Shown: positions 9,452 to 23,480 of the stretch, one piece after another
Position numbering within the stretch: position 1 is the stretch's first letter
Layout of the letters: the number at the start of each line of letters is the position of its first letter
Assembly: GCA_013396995.1 (NCBI GenBank)
Contig: VWZP01001727.1
Coordinates: forward strand, 1,050,009-1,114,008
From: Dicaeum eximium
Lineage: Eukaryota; Chordata; Aves; Passeriformes; Dicaeidae
DNA length: 64,000 nucleotides
Direction of reading: 5' to 3'
Notes under the pieces: model-generated
The model's database searches: none
What the model was told of the DNA's origin: nothing
What the model saw: only the letters and a program-made list of their open reading frames with translations
Position numbers and translations under genes: made by a program

Positions 9452-12400
9452 CTGAAGGGAACAAAACAGAAGGATTCAGTGAAGAAATGTAGATTTAATG
9501 CTGTTTACATGTTCACTTCTGTTTGTAGAACACCACTATTGTAACTACAGGCATACCTTTGTGACATTGGTTTTAAAGTGCCTATTTGGACATATTGCAC
9601 CCCTAGAACATAGGGATTCATACTAGCTGTCTCCTAAAAAATAATCTGATAGCCTGCTTTTCATAACAGAGTGAAGTATTTAATGAGGTGTGAAAAAGAG
9701 CACAATAAGGTAGATAGCTACTGTAATCAGCACACTGCTAGAACAGTCCATATGGCCCATTCTCACAACAACTGTAGCATCCCAGCAGATATTGCTGACT
9801 ACATATTTATATTTCATTTGTTTATTTCAGCATTCCTCTTCTGAGCTCCTGAAGCCTACACCTTAGCTAATAAGAGTGAATACTATTTGCACCACTACAT
9901 ATCATTAGCTAAATGCTAATCCTTTCACCAAAGTATCTATCTTAGAAGGGAAGGATCCAGACACATACAGGATCTGCCTCTCCTGTAACTGGCCAACATT
10001 AAAGAAAAGTTCTGAGGTAGTTTTAAGTACCTCACATCTCAGCCAAGCCCATCATACACTATTTTCTACTATTAGGATACACTATCATTTTTTCCTGCTT
10101 TTTTCTCCCACACTAGATGATAGCAAGTGCAAGCTGTTCACCTTCCCCATCTGAAGCTCCAAGGCTAGAAATGGAAGACAGGAGCAAAAGAGTACAGTTT
10201 GAACTTAGCAAAAAATCTTATAGCAACAAGCAGATAAATAGCAACATTTAATACTTAAATAAGAACATAATATAATATCTAATCTGTTGAGCATTTTGTA
10301 AATTAGTACAGTACAGTCTAGAAAAAAAGCTCAAACTTGGCATCAAGACTGCCAAGGAGGTCAAGAGACTGACGTTTTGTGTACATAACAATGTCTTAGG
10401 CCTAGATGTTTCATTTTTAAAACCTTAATTTATGCTGTGAAAACTAACTTCCATGCTTACAAGAGAGCTAAGACTGCACATTCTAAAGACGAACACAAGT
10501 CTGTGTTTTGGTTAATCCCTCCTTTACTACCTCTCCCTCTCCATCTCCCCAGTCACAGAAGACTCTTCCCTATCTTAAAATAAAACTTATGTTTGCATAC
10601 TGAAGCAAAAGTGTGATTAGATTCCAACCAGGTAAGCTTTTTGGATATTTTTCAATCCACCCCTTCCCAGCCCCAGGTGTCCTTGAGCTGCTGAGTCAGG
10701 TCCAAAAGGCCAAGTAGTCTTGAAAAGAAAAGCCTTGAGTGTTTCCTTAAGACCCAATTTGAAGTTTTTTAGCTAACCTCATAGAAATGTGTTTTTAGTT
10801 TAAGAGTAAAAAGCAAATAGCTTACAATCAATGACATTGCTAAATAAGTCAAGGCTTTTGGCAAAACATCACATCTTGTGAGAATCAAATTATTTTCCTT
10901 TTTTTTTAGTAAGAAGAGATAATTTGCTATCAGTGAGTGCTCTCTAAAAGCATGCATTAAAGACCCTGCTGAAAAGACATCTATTTCCTCTTGTTTTCAC
11001 TCATTATTCCAGCTACTAGCATAAAACCTGTATACATCATATACTGGTCAAGAACAGCAGCTTGGGAGATATTAACATACCTTAACATAACACATACAGA
11101 GCAAAGACAGACAGTGTACCAGATTCTACACACTAAGAACATTCCATTCTTCAAAGCCTTTTTAACAAATTTTGTTTAGGTGATGGCCAATAATCACACT
11201 GAACATTCCTAAAAAATATTGGAATTTCCCTTAGGTAATTGTATTGAGGCTACAGAGAACAGAGCACAGCCTTCTTACTGCAAGTAACACCATCTCTTCT
11301 TTCAAAATGAAAACTGCTTCCATAAAGACACCCATAAAACAACATTTCTGTGTTTAGGACCTCTCTTGGGATACATCAAACAAACCTTACTTTTAAAGAC
11401 AATCTATATAAACATTAGGTGTTGAGAAAACACTGACTTACAGCTATTACCATAACCAACACCAACCATTCTTAGGCAATTCAAAACTAAGCTTCCACCC
11501 TCAAAGCAGATTATTTATCTGTTTTACCTTAATTTTAGGGAAAGCCACAACTCACTTCTTCCCCTTCCAAAAGATGAAGGAAGAAGAGAGCTTTAGAAGG
11601 CAGACAGAGCAGTCTTTATAACCTACTCACACCCTCATTCTCTAACAATAACTCCATCAAACACCTGCAACCCTAACTAAAACCTGCCCTATCAATCTGT
11701 TTCATTGGGAAGCTATCAACATAAAATAGGAACAGCTGCTAAGGGCTAATCTATATAGTAAATGCACAGTAGTATAAAAATGAGGACCAGGTTGTTTCAT
11801 AATAAATTTAATTTGTTGTCATTAAGGCCATAAATACTTGGAATTTAGCCAGCTTATTTTGAATTTTGGCTATTGACTAAGCATTTGTTTCTCTCAGTAC
11901 ACCTATAAAGCTTCATCCCCAGTGTGCTTTAGTACAAGGCAGGTCTGCAAAATCAGATTTGTATTTAATTTGTTGTTCCATTCACATTTATGCCCAAACT
12001 TGGGATCAAAACCTGCTTGGATTTTCATCACGAAAGCAATTAATCTGCATGCTTTTTTAATTTCCCTTATTTTTTTTCACCAAGATGTCCTGGCAACTTT
12101 GAGACTGCTCCATCACCCTCACAAACACATGAAACACAAACAAAATTGAAACCTTATGATTGAAGATTTTAATTTATTTCAATTTATAAGAGTTGAATTG
12201 TATTTCCCAAAAGTATTCACTTTCAGCATGTTAAGATTACTGAGAGCATTTAAAGCACTGCTTCACTTAGTGAATGCTGTATGACAGGAGCCCGAACTAT
12301 GCAAGCAACAATACTTAAAGAATCACTGGAAGCAGAGTAACAGAAACTGAAGCTCCCCAGAAATAAAATGTGAATTCAGGAGTCAGCTTTGCATCACAAT

Positions 12401-15400
12401 AAGACATAGAAATTGAGGTTAATGACTACTGCTTTATGTCTAGGCCAAATACGGCTCTTGGATAGCTCCCTAAATTTGGAATAACCCTACTAACTTCAAC
12501 AGAGTTGCCTTAGGTTTTCATCAGGGTAAATGATAGCAAAGTGGCATTTCCTTATGCTCTTTTACTCACTGTATCATTTTCCCAAATATTTATAGCGTCG
12601 ATCATCTGCAACTCCAGGGCAGAGTACCCATGAAAGTTGTACAGGCACGTACAGGAAATGACCGTGAAAAAAATTAATGCATCCCAGAAAGGTGTACTAT
12701 TCCTGCTTGCTTTCTCACCCATTAGATTGTTCTCACACCCAGAGAAACGTCACACTTCATTCACCCAGTTTTCAGCTAGTGTCCAACCAAAGGGCTATTG
12801 CAGAATGATGCCTGACTGGGGAAATCATCATCTGATGCAGCTGGCAACTATCTATTTCTCTCTCTGAAAATGAATTTCTAAACTCTTTCATTACAATTGA
12901 GTCAATTATTTCTGATATTCAGCTGGTGAGATGCTCCCTGCACCCCTGCTGTGGCTCTCCTGGCCTTCACCAGCCCGTGAATAGGCAGCCTCCTCTTCCT
13001 TGCTCTTCCTTCTGGCACTTCAGCTTCTCACCCAAAACAAACGTGTCCCTCCACCTGCTCTGCTCCTGCCTGGCCTCATTGATCATTGGATTGGTAAGAG
13101 GCATCTGCTTACTCCTTGGACCTTCTAAGTTTTTTCTTTTCCTGTAGTCCTTATTAATTACCTCCTCAAAATAATTTCACTGTGGTCAGGCCTTCATTTT
13201 TGATGGCCAGCTTGTTTCTGTGCTTTCAGACATCATAACTGGATGGAGATGTGGGGGCTGCTCTGCTTTTAAATGGGGGTATCCTATGAAAACTTCATTC
13301 CTCTGTAAACTGAGCAGGAAAAGAAGCTCTCAGTTACTAGACTTCTCTGTATAATAGGACTTTAATGCATTATTCTGAAAAGTTCAAGTATATGTCAGTT
13401 CTTTGTTCCATCCCATGACCTTTGGCCATCTTACAGAGAGAACGAGAAAAAAATGTCAAACTCCTCTGATGTGGACAAGGGAACTCTTTTTATTGTGTGT
13501 AAAATTAGCAGGATGAAATTCTCAGCATGCTTTTCACAACCAAAGATTTAAATAGCTTGCCAAGGGAAAATGACTGGCTTGTTCAGTATATTTTTGTACT
13601 CTCCAGGATGTTGATACTCAATATCAGCACTAAATTTGTGGTTATTAGAACTAACTAGGGTGCAAAGAACAGAAACAAAACGGTTTACTAAGTCTGATTT
13701 TCACATTTTTATTTTTTCTTCACGTGATGCCTTTTATATATATTTCAGGAAATAGGCTGTTCTTTTCTAGGAAGTCCTCTAATATTTTCCTAAAGGAACA
13801 ATACAAGGTAAAGTCCTATGTGTTTAGCCATAAATTAGGGATCTTGCTGCTACGTATGATTGAATCCAAAGAATGTGAGTGGCTCTTTCATGTGTGGCTC
13901 TTCAAAGTTTGGGTTCTCCCCATGCTGTCAAGCTCTTCTTGTGCTATATGAGAAACTGAGGGTGGAAAAGATGCATCCACAGCCTTGTCTGCTCACTGAA
14001 TTGAATTTGTTGAAGTAATGTTCTTAGAGTTGAGTTCCTGAGAAAACAATCTTTTTCTGAGCATAATTTGAATTTTTAAATCCTCTTCAGTGGTGGCTTT
14101 GTGCAAGCTGAGGTGGCTCCATATTACAGCTGGCTAGGGTAATGTACGTTATTATTACTGTGCCTCAGCTGAAACCTAAGAACTTTTTAAGCAGCTTTAA
14201 CACAGTTGCAAGCTATTATGTGTTCATACCCTTTGTGATCTAAGCTAACCCAAAGTAGATCTGATTCAAATGAATTTCAGCCATCACTTCCATGAATAAA
14301 ATTGGCTCAAAGTTGTCCTTGAAATGCAAAACTTGAGGTGATGATTGAGTAGTTACATCCTCAAGCTGTGTGCCTGATTTCTCTGTAAGAGATTATACCC
14401 TTGCAGCAGAGTTTCATTAATTTATACTTTCATGAGCTCTTTTCCTTTCAAATCCCCCATCATTCACCAGGTACCAATTGGAGATCCTTAAAAGACTTCT
14501 CTGTTTGCTGTTGCTCTGTTGCAGTTTTTTGCCAGTAGATGTCAGCTCAGAACTGGTGAAAGTTTATTCTGTTTGTTTCCAGGTAATTGGAATCAGTGGT
14601 TCAGTGACTTTGGCCTTAACTGTTAATATTGGATTGCTTGTTCAGAACATCAGAAAGCATGATGTCACTATTCAGACATTGAATGTATGACCAGTGTGAC
14701 ATTTGCACACTTGGTGACATTTGTAAAGAGAGAATTCAGACTGAAGTCACTGTGATTGGAAAAAATAAAGCCAGGTAGTCAGTTATTAAACTTTAAGGAA
14801 AAATTTTTCAAGATTGGACTCTGATTCCAAGTTAACTCTGATTCTAGATTATGCTAAGAAGCCAGGGGAAAGGAACCACCGTGTTTCAGAGGGTGGTAGG
14901 AATTTGTGGCAACCTCTATGCTGTCAGAAACAAAATTACAGGAGCATTCCTAGGAGTCCCTGCCCCAGTAAACTGGTTAGCCCTGTGAGACAATGTGAGG
15001 GAGGGATATGCTTGCTACTGGGATTTTTTTTCTCTTTCCTTAGAACTGCAGGACTAGTTTGTATATGTATATGGTCGTTGCTGGAAGAGCATTTGAGAGG
15101 CAAACCTTTACCCACTGGTGTTTACAGTAACATGGCACTGTACATACAAGCACCTGCTGGAACAGGAGGAGCTGTACTTGTCTGTACACTGTGCAGACAG
15201 GTGCTGTAGCACTGCCTTTGCTTGATGGCACCTGCTCTGCAGGCAGACAGAAAGACCGATGATGTGTTCTTGGGACATGGTCATGCTTCAGAGTGCTCTC
15301 TGTTTTGTGAGCAAGCATGGGGCAGTCAGTCTTACCTTCAGAAATTTCTGCTTCAGGGACAGAAGCATGCTATTAGTGCATTCCCACACTTTCCATACTG

Positions 15401-15764
15401 CTGTAGCTGTTTCTCCCGAGGTCTCTGGAGCTCTAGCCCAGAGATCTGAGTGCCTCAGCCACGGAGCTGTGCTGTGGTATGGGAAAGCTTGCTGTGCCCT
15501 GTGAGGCAGTGACTTGGGCCCGCTGTCATATCCTGATGGGTGTGTTTCTGAGTCTTGCCTGCTCAAATCCATGCTTTACAAGTGGGCTGGCTGCTCACAC
15601 TTGTAGGTGAGTTGTTTATGCTGTGGAGTAGGTATTTGGTGCAATCACTGGCATTTTCTCCTTGAAATGCAGAAGGCATAGGGCATGGAGGACAGACAAG
15701 GACACAGACCAGTGTGTGAATGCTGCAGTTACTGTGCAACACTGTGAAGGGACCCGGGCTTTAA
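9452..15764. other. Region upstream of the BRDT coding exons, no gene recognised
   Basis: AT-rich noncoding DNA. The BRDT promoter and 5' noncoding exon may lie here or further right, but I could not identify them. No CR1, LTR or RNA gene was recognised. Confidence 0.5.
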
Positions 15765-16050
15765 AATCACAGAATCATGCAATGGCTGGGCTTGGAAGGG
15801 AGCTTAAAAATCATCTGGTTCCAACTCCCATGCCATGGGCAGGAACAACTCCTAATAGAGCAGATTGCTCAAAGCCTCATTCTATCTGGCCTTGAACACT
15901 GCCAGGGTTGGGCCTTCCGCAGTTTCTCTGGCCAACCTGTTCCAGTGCCTCACCACCCTCACAGTAAAGAATTTCCTCCTAACATCTAAACTAAAACTTG
16001 CCTCTATTAGTTTAAATACCATCCCCCCATGTCCTGTCACATTATTTGGG
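15765..16050 (-). mobile_element. CR1 LINE, 3'-terminal fragment
   Basis: On the minus strand this reads as the end of CR1 ORF2 and its short 3' UTR. The coding tail gives RRKFFTVRVVRHWNRLARE, then EGPTLAVFKAR, the standard CR1 C-terminus. Then come the CCATGGCATGGGAGTTGGAA and CCCTTCCAAGCC landmarks and the terminal TGATTCTGTGATTTT remnant at about 15765. The element is 5'-truncated, as almost all CR1 copies are, and carries in-frame damage just after FKAR. The upstream (right) end is approximate. Confidence 0.92.
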
Positions 16051-19000
16051 ATGGGCTGAAGCCATGTTGTTGTAGACATCTGGGAGAACCAACAGTTTTG
16101 TTCATGCATTCAAGGCCAGCCCTGACACAGTGCAGCTGTGTAGCCTTGGATGGAACTGGGAAGAGAGCAATGTGAGGAAGGGCTGTGAGGAACATCATCA
16201 GGATCTCCCTCTTTTGGCTCAGGTCTGTGCCCTTGCCTGAGCTATGTGCTACTTGTACCTATTCCTGGCCAGATCAGCCTTGCTAGTCCTGATCCTCAGC
16301 TGGCTTCCTGGCTTTACCTGGGGCCTACTTGGTCACCACCAACTTCTCTGACAATCCCTGGACTATCAGCTGACCCTGGTTACTGTTGGCAGACCTGCTC
16401 TTCTCACCTTCGGGATGGGAACCTTGCTGGTGAGGCCACTGCCACCACTGGCTTTGTGCTTACTCACACTTACTCCTGGTGGAGCAGCCAGCTCCAGCTG
16501 CTCCCTGACACTAACCTGCTGCTACCAGGCAGCTATCACAGGCTGATTTATCTTCTGATTACAAATCAGAATTTAAAAATACATGTATAAATTAAAATTA
16601 AAACTTGTCTTGGCAGTTCAGTTCTCTGTACTAGGATCATGGAGTCTGTTAAGTGAGTAATGATGTGTCTCCTCAAAATTCATGACGATAAGAATTTATA
16701 AATTATTTTCAGAGATTGCATTATTTTCAGACGGCATATCTGCTCCCACTTCATCCTCTAAAAAGAGAAAATGGATACATAAGTTCCAATAAAACATTAT
16801 TCCTTATTTTTGCAGACTGCAGCCTAAGTCAATGCACAGTTGTGAATGTCAATAAACAAATTCAGAACAGTTGAGCTGCACAGTTCCAGTGTCATTAGGA
16901 TATTAACTGCCTGTTTGTTTAAAAACTTGTTTCTAGTGACCTTGCTCCTTTCCATGGGTCATTACTTTTTTTTTCTTTTGGAGGTGGGGAGGGTCCTCAC
17001 TATTGCCATTGCTCAACAAATGGAACTTTTTTAACATCAGAGGGCCAGGGATAGAACTGGCTGTAAATGTTTGACAGTGGCCCGAGATGATTTTGTTGAA
17101 ATGCATTGAAGTTTGATGCTGGTGACAAAAATCCATTTGGGTACCAGTGTTCTCAGGGCTCTCAATTAGACTGAGTGAAAAAGCCTTGCACTGTAGACCT
17201 AGAGGTATTTCTATGTGGTGTGCTTTCAGGAGCCTGCTTGTTTAGGTTGATATGGGCAACCAGAAAGTCCCATTGTTCCTGGGGCTGGCTCAAGATGGGT
17301 CGGGAATTAAGATATCCCCTGCATACCTATTTCCAAGGGGCATAGGAAGTGAGTTTCTGTGGGCAGCCATAAGGGCTTGAACACTTTCAATAAAATTTTA
17401 ATTAGATTTAACTATACAACCATCAGGTAATTTGTCACAGGCTTTATGGGTTTATAGGTTTAGGGAGATTTTTAGGTGTTAAGTGATCATATGTTTTACA
17501 GGCTTAATATGACTTTAGGTTTTAGATGATTGTGACATTTTGCAAGTTTTTTAAAGCTTAGTAATTTGTTCCTTGGTTCTTCTGCTTGTGCAGAACCCAT
17601 ATAGCAATGTATTTTAATAACAAACCAAATCATTAACTATTCAATGGAAACCAACCATTGAAAGCCTACTAGGTATTTGTTCACATACAGAGAAAATAAC
17701 TCGAGTGAAGTGTGATTTGAAAAGATATATACCTTTGGGTGCTTAAAGCATTTAAAATAGCTATAGTGAAATTATGTGAGCCCCTAATCATTAATGAGGT
17801 TCAGTCCCATTGGTAATGGATATCTGAAGAACTCTACATTCTCAGACTTGAGCAGTTCTTATAACTGCTTGTGTGAAGTGGCCTGAAGCTGAGCACATGG
17901 GTGCTGGTGCTTCAGAGCAGTGGCACTGGTGTTGAAGCTGGTAGAAAAGCCACTGTGCATGAAACTGTGTCTGGAAGCTCTCCTCCCCAGACTGGGGACT
18001 GATTTCACAAGCACGAGGTCCTGCTCCTAAGCCTTTATCCTTCTGCGAGGAACTTGCCCTGCTATTTCTGCCTGTGCATTCTGCATCCACTTCTGTGGAA
18101 AACTCATCCAAGGCCTGCTTGACTTCTCTCCATTGCTAAACACTCCCTGCTCTGTGCATGTCAGCAACAGCTCTTGGTATTAGCATCCACAGGCACATTA
18201 TGTTAAGGACAGTTAAATAATGCTAGAACTTGGCCTTCCTCTATTACCAGTGCTGGTTCTAACTTTTAGTTTCAGGCCAGAGAACTCCTGGAGAGAACTC
18301 CTGCTAAAATATCTTAATGGAAAAAAGAACTAATATTTGAGGCCAGTGGGAATATTCCAGCTCTCTGTGCCAAGGAGCCTGTGAAGGGAGCGGTGGATCA
18401 GCAAATGGAGAGGCTTAGTAAGTGACCAGCCCAGTCCTGGGGAGTTTGCCCAGTCCAGAAATCTGACAGCCTGTCACTGCTCTTGCTCTAATAGGTAATG
18501 CTGACCAGCATTATTTACTAGGGAGGAGGAAGGATAACGCAATGCTGCACTGGGATGCACATGCTTGCTATCAGAATGGCTTCTCCTCCTTCAGCCTCTT
18601 AGCTACACTCTGCTAATAAATGAGGAAGGATAAAGAGCGTGGATTTGCAGCTCTGTTCTTTCATAATTAACAGTCTTCGTGGGAAATGTTTTTCACTGTA
18701 TCCATGTGGTGATATGTGACTTTGCCAGGGGTTGAGGTGTTGTGATAATTAAAGCTGCAGTCTGTAGAAAGGGAGTGAGGAACCTCACACAGGAGGAGAT
18801 GGCAGAGGTCCTTGCTGCATCCCAACTCTTGCAGCTAGGACTGTCCCAGCTTCTGCATGTGGCCACTTCCTGAAGTGGAACAATTCCTACAGGGGCTTTG
18901 AACTTTGAAGGTGGCACAGGAGAACAGAGTGCTCAGTTTGAGAATGCATCCTGAGTGCTTCTGACCCAGCTTCAAGGGCTGAAATGTCTTTAGGTGGAAT

Positions 19001-22000
19001 GGGCAGGGGATTGTATGGAGAGTCATGTTTCTGGGAGTGAGAGTGCCTAGATTCAGGACTCCAGTACTCAGTGAGAACAAATAATGAGACAGAAGAGAAG
19101 GGGATTTTGGCACAACCTTTCTTTTTACTGATGCAAAATGGAGAGATTTTTCAATAATATAATAATATTTAAATAATTATGTGGAGGATTTACCCCTCCA
19201 GCATGAAACTCTACTGTGAATATTTGGTTTTCCTCATGGGATAATTAAAGTATGTTAAAATAATCTTTGAAAAAAAAAGCTGAAGCTTTTTTGGGGGAGA
19301 AAAAGCTGAAGGCACGTTGTACATGGGATAGCTGTTTTTTCTGAGATAAATGGCTGGCTGGAGTCTGTTTTAGCTTAAACAAGAGTAATACAACTTGTGT
19401 AAGACTGACAGCAGAGCCTGTTTATCTAACTTTTGTTTATTATTATCTAGCTTTCTGAATTTCTAAACCTCTGTTTCAACATATTTAGAATTCCCATTGC
19501 ATTTTCGCAATATGCTGTATTTTGCATGATGCATTTGGCTGTATTGCATGTGCAGGGGTTACAGAAAAGGCATTATATGTACATTACTGCTGTACCTTCA
19601 TATTTATCCATATGCCAAGATTAATCCAAGATGCAGTAATGTTTTGCCCAGAGCAAATGTACCAATGAACCTTAATCCTGATCTTAAGAGACTTACTCTC
19701 TGTTCCTGTGACAGTTTGTTTATTCTGCACTTGAGGGCCTCTTTTGAGCTAAAACAGCCATTAAGAGCAAATTGTTCTGGACACCTTTTCTGCCTCTGAG
19801 TAACAAAAACTGTGCAAATTATTTTCATTTCTTTCTATACCTTTTTCAGGTGATTCTTAAAAACATAAATCCACTGTGGTATCCATCCAGCACTGGAATG
19901 TTCTAAATGCAGAGATATTACTCGACTCATTACCAGTGTGACCTTTCAGGATTCCCTATGGAGCAGGGGACAAATCTCACTGTACTTTGTGTCCATGTTA
20001 TTGTGAATGCAATGTCATATGTACAATGTCCATATTACAGGGAAAAAATGCATCCAGGTACTTTGTATATTTTCAGCTGTTTCTGTAGGTTCTTGTGCTG
20101 AGTGCCAGATGAAATTACAGCTGTATTGTAAAATAATGTTTCTTGTTAAGAGTTTAGTCCTAAAATAGATCTAAACCCCTGTAATTCTGTGGAAGGTGTA
20201 AGTGCTCTGTATTCATTCAAGTATTTGATTAATCCAGTTCATCAACTGAGTAATTAAAATTAATAATCTCAAATTATGAATGAAAATATGTTCCTATATT
20301 AAGCAAAAAATATTTTTTTACTTCATTATAAACAAATATATTATCTGTGAAAGGGTAAAAGAAAAGAAATGAAAAATATTGTTTCCCTGTAGTACAGTAG
20401 AGATATCAAGGGAAAACTGGGGCTTTTGTTAAAGTTAATAAGAGCTGGATCAAGCCTAGGATTTCTTACAGCTCTCATGAGGCACCACAGCTCTTGACTT
20501 CACTAGTCAAGAATTAAAAATGAATAATTATGAACTATATCTTTCTCTTCACTAAAGATGAAATAACTCCCAGGTAGATTTAACATGGTAAAACTTGCTT
20601 TATGAAACCTTTTTTAATTAACCAGATACCTTACATTATTTCAGGTCCTGCTGTTCTGTTTCTTCTTATAGGAGGACTACTGAAATGGAAACAAAAGTCA
20701 GTTTAGTAATATAACACTTATTTTAGAATTATATCTAAAATGAAAAGTTAATCAGAAATAAAAATGCCATTTTCTATCAAGTTAAAATCTTAGGCTGGCA
20801 GTGCAAATAGGTTTATAGTAGAATTTTAAATTAATTACTGCCTTTGCAAACACATTTCATTGAATTGGAGTTGCAACACAATTGTTGGAAAATTATTGGA
20901 AAAGAGGTAGAATTTTTTGGTTTGTTTGCATTTTCACAGAGATTTTTCTATGGCTGCCACAGAACAGAGACAGCAGTTACTTCTGTAGTATGCAGATACT
21001 CTTCCTTTCTGTTTGCATAATTTTAACATAACTGAGACATTTCACTGCTTAGAATGAAAAAAATACATGTATCTATCTATAATGACTATGTGATTATGGA
21101 TTTTTTCAATAGAAGTATTTTTATTGCTAACAGTAATCGAGGTTTTTATCTTGTCCCCTCTTTCACTTTATTAGAAATTATGATCTAGGAAAATATGAAC
21201 AAGTGAAAAAATCTGATTTATTGTTTCATATTGCATCTCATTAAATTTAAAGCAGCATAATTGTAAACTACAGTAATGCTTTTGAACAATTTTATTTATG
21301 CGTAGTTGAATAACCAGATTGAGGAGCTTAAGTGGAGTCTTCCAGGATACTTAAAATATTCTATGAACACTTTGTGCTACATGCATTAATGGTAAATTTT
21401 GAGAAGTGTGAAGTGTTGATGGATGCGAGGAACAGAGGTGGGATTGAGCTTCATTACAGCTGCAGCAGTTTGTAAATATGAGGCTTGTGACAGATTATTC
21501 TTGCAGAATAAACCTCTGCTTGCTGGCCTATGTTACTAAACAAATGAAACACTGAGAGGAATCTCAGACTGGTTTCTCTGTGCAAAATCTGCTTATGTTC
21601 AGGTATTATTGTCCTGTAGTGAGGATCTGAGGACAAAAGTGCAATTTACCACCTGAAGCAGTCTTGTCTTGTCTGTATGATTTTACTCAGAATATGTAAA
21701 TTTCTCAGGTGGTGCTCAGTTAGCTGTAGCTTTCTGCAAAATTATGTAGGAACATAAATAATTCTGATAGTTCATGAAATATGAATAAAGGCCTATTCAA
21801 TACTTTCCTTTTTTTGAGGCTCTTGGGAAACCTAAATTGAATTGTGTTGCTGAAGTTCTTTTGAATACATATTCTGTAAAATTTTTAATGTGCCATTTAC
21901 TTTTTCATTAATTTGAAATAGCTTTCAATTCTTTCAATGTTCCTTCCTGATGAAAAGTTTTGGCAAATGCCAGTCCTCATTTGTACAAGGTTTCCAACAA

Positions 22001-22850
22001 GGGCTATTGGACATGTCCTAAAATGATTAACCTCAGCGCTGGAAACATTTCACTTTCCTGCATTGCTACTTCTTGTTAATACAGAGAGAAACTGTCTTCT
22101 GTTATTGCTGGGCAAAATGTTTTGCCTCTAAGTAAAATTATAGAGATGTTATTTGTCTTTTTGACATCTATGAATACAGAAAGCCCAGTGCTGCTGCTTG
22201 CAAAGCATCCTCACTCCCCTGTGTGCACTCACGCAAAGGGCTTTCCCTGCATCTCATCATTGTGCACTGTGAATGTAACAAGAACATAAAAGACAGAGTA
22301 TCTGTCACAGATGTTTCTAAGACTCCTGCTGCTGCAATGTCTTTCTCACCCCAAATTACAGCAGGCTACATCAAGATTAATTTGGTTAAAAGAAATTATA
22401 AAAATCCAGAAAAGCTTTCAAATTGAGGTGAAAATCTTCAAATAAGATAATTATATACCTTAGATAAATAAGATGTGACATAACTCATCTGGTTTTAAAA
22501 AGCAATAGCAAATGTTGCTAAGTTAGAGAAGGAATGGCTGTTCACTTTATCTTACAAAACACAGTGAATAAAATAGCCATGAAACTGAAATGCTTTGCCT
22601 GCAAAATTGAAAGGAAGTTTTTTCATGCAATGCGTATTGTCCCTGGGGAAATCATTGTTTCAGCACGTGGTTTGTTATCTAGAGTTTATTGGGATTTAGA
22701 AAAAGTTGGCCATGAATAAAACCCAACAAAAAAACCCTAAAACCCATCCTTATTCAGATTTTAAATACTCTTAAGTAAAGAATTAAGTATTTTAGAGGAT
22801 AGATAAACACACTTAAACAGACTTATGGGGTCTGGAAGAATCTTTACCTG
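16051..22850. other. Intergenic region, no gene recognised
   Basis: About 16100-16560 is richer in C and G, with repeated CCTGG/CTGGCT words, and adjoins the CR1 fragment, but I could not assign it to a repeat family. The rest, especially 19400-22500, is AT-rich and unique-looking. No coding exon could be supported. Confidence 0.5.
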
Positions 22851-23480
22851 AGGCAGGTGTGACCTAACTACCTCTTGCAAAACACCTTGCAGTTTTATGA
22901 GGCAGCTGTGGCCAAGGGCCAAGCTCTGCACCAGTTAAAGCACGGGCCTCATCCAGCAGAGCAATGCACGCCAACAGCAGCAGTCCCCATGATGCAGAAC
23001 GGGGCCCTCGCGGTGCCCTGACACCTGCTAGCTTCAGGGGCAATCTGTGAGTGTTTCCCAGGCCCTAGGGTGCAAGCAAAGTCCAGCTCAACCTCCTACA
23101 TTGCACTACTCTGTAGAAGCACCAAGGGTTAACAGCTGCTACTTCAGTGTTGGGGCCATCAATGTAGCTCAAGTTGGTCAGTGCTGCTGGTGATGAGCCA
23201 GAGCACCCACGGCTCCTGCCAGGAATCCTGTATCCCTCTGTAGGGACAGGGCACTGCCAGGCATCCCCCTGGCTGCTTAGGGCTGGGGAAAGGAACTATT
23301 GGGCCATCTTCTACCGACCTCCAACACAGGGGTCTGAAAGACTCCAGGTGTGCTTTTCTTTCCTGATCTGCTCCCCTGACAGCAAACCTGGGTGCCAGAC
23401 ACAGCTGATGCTTTTGCACACACTTTGGTGTCTTTTTGCTGGAAAAAATGCTGATTGGCATCCTAATGAAAATCTAATTG
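22851..23480. other. Relatively GC-rich intergenic block of unknown nature
   Basis: About 630 bases are clearly more GC-rich than either flank and carry overlapping ORFs on both strands (23159-23518). Both frames being open is a composition effect, so no coding claim is made. It could be an old repeat, a regulatory element or a noncoding exon. Confidence 0.35.

Noticed and set aside
14478..14690. ORF starting with a hydrophobic, signal-like segment
   Set aside because: It begins at TTG instead of ATG, has no recognised homologue and no promoter or splice support.
15882..16109. Minus-strand ORF as a host gene
   Set aside because: It is the C-terminus of CR1 ORF2 (RVVRHWNRL motif), already covered by the mobile-element call.
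16246..16590. 114-codon Pro/Leu/Ser-rich ORF
   Set aside because: Lies in the CCTGG-rich low-complexity stretch beside CR1. The frame reflects composition.
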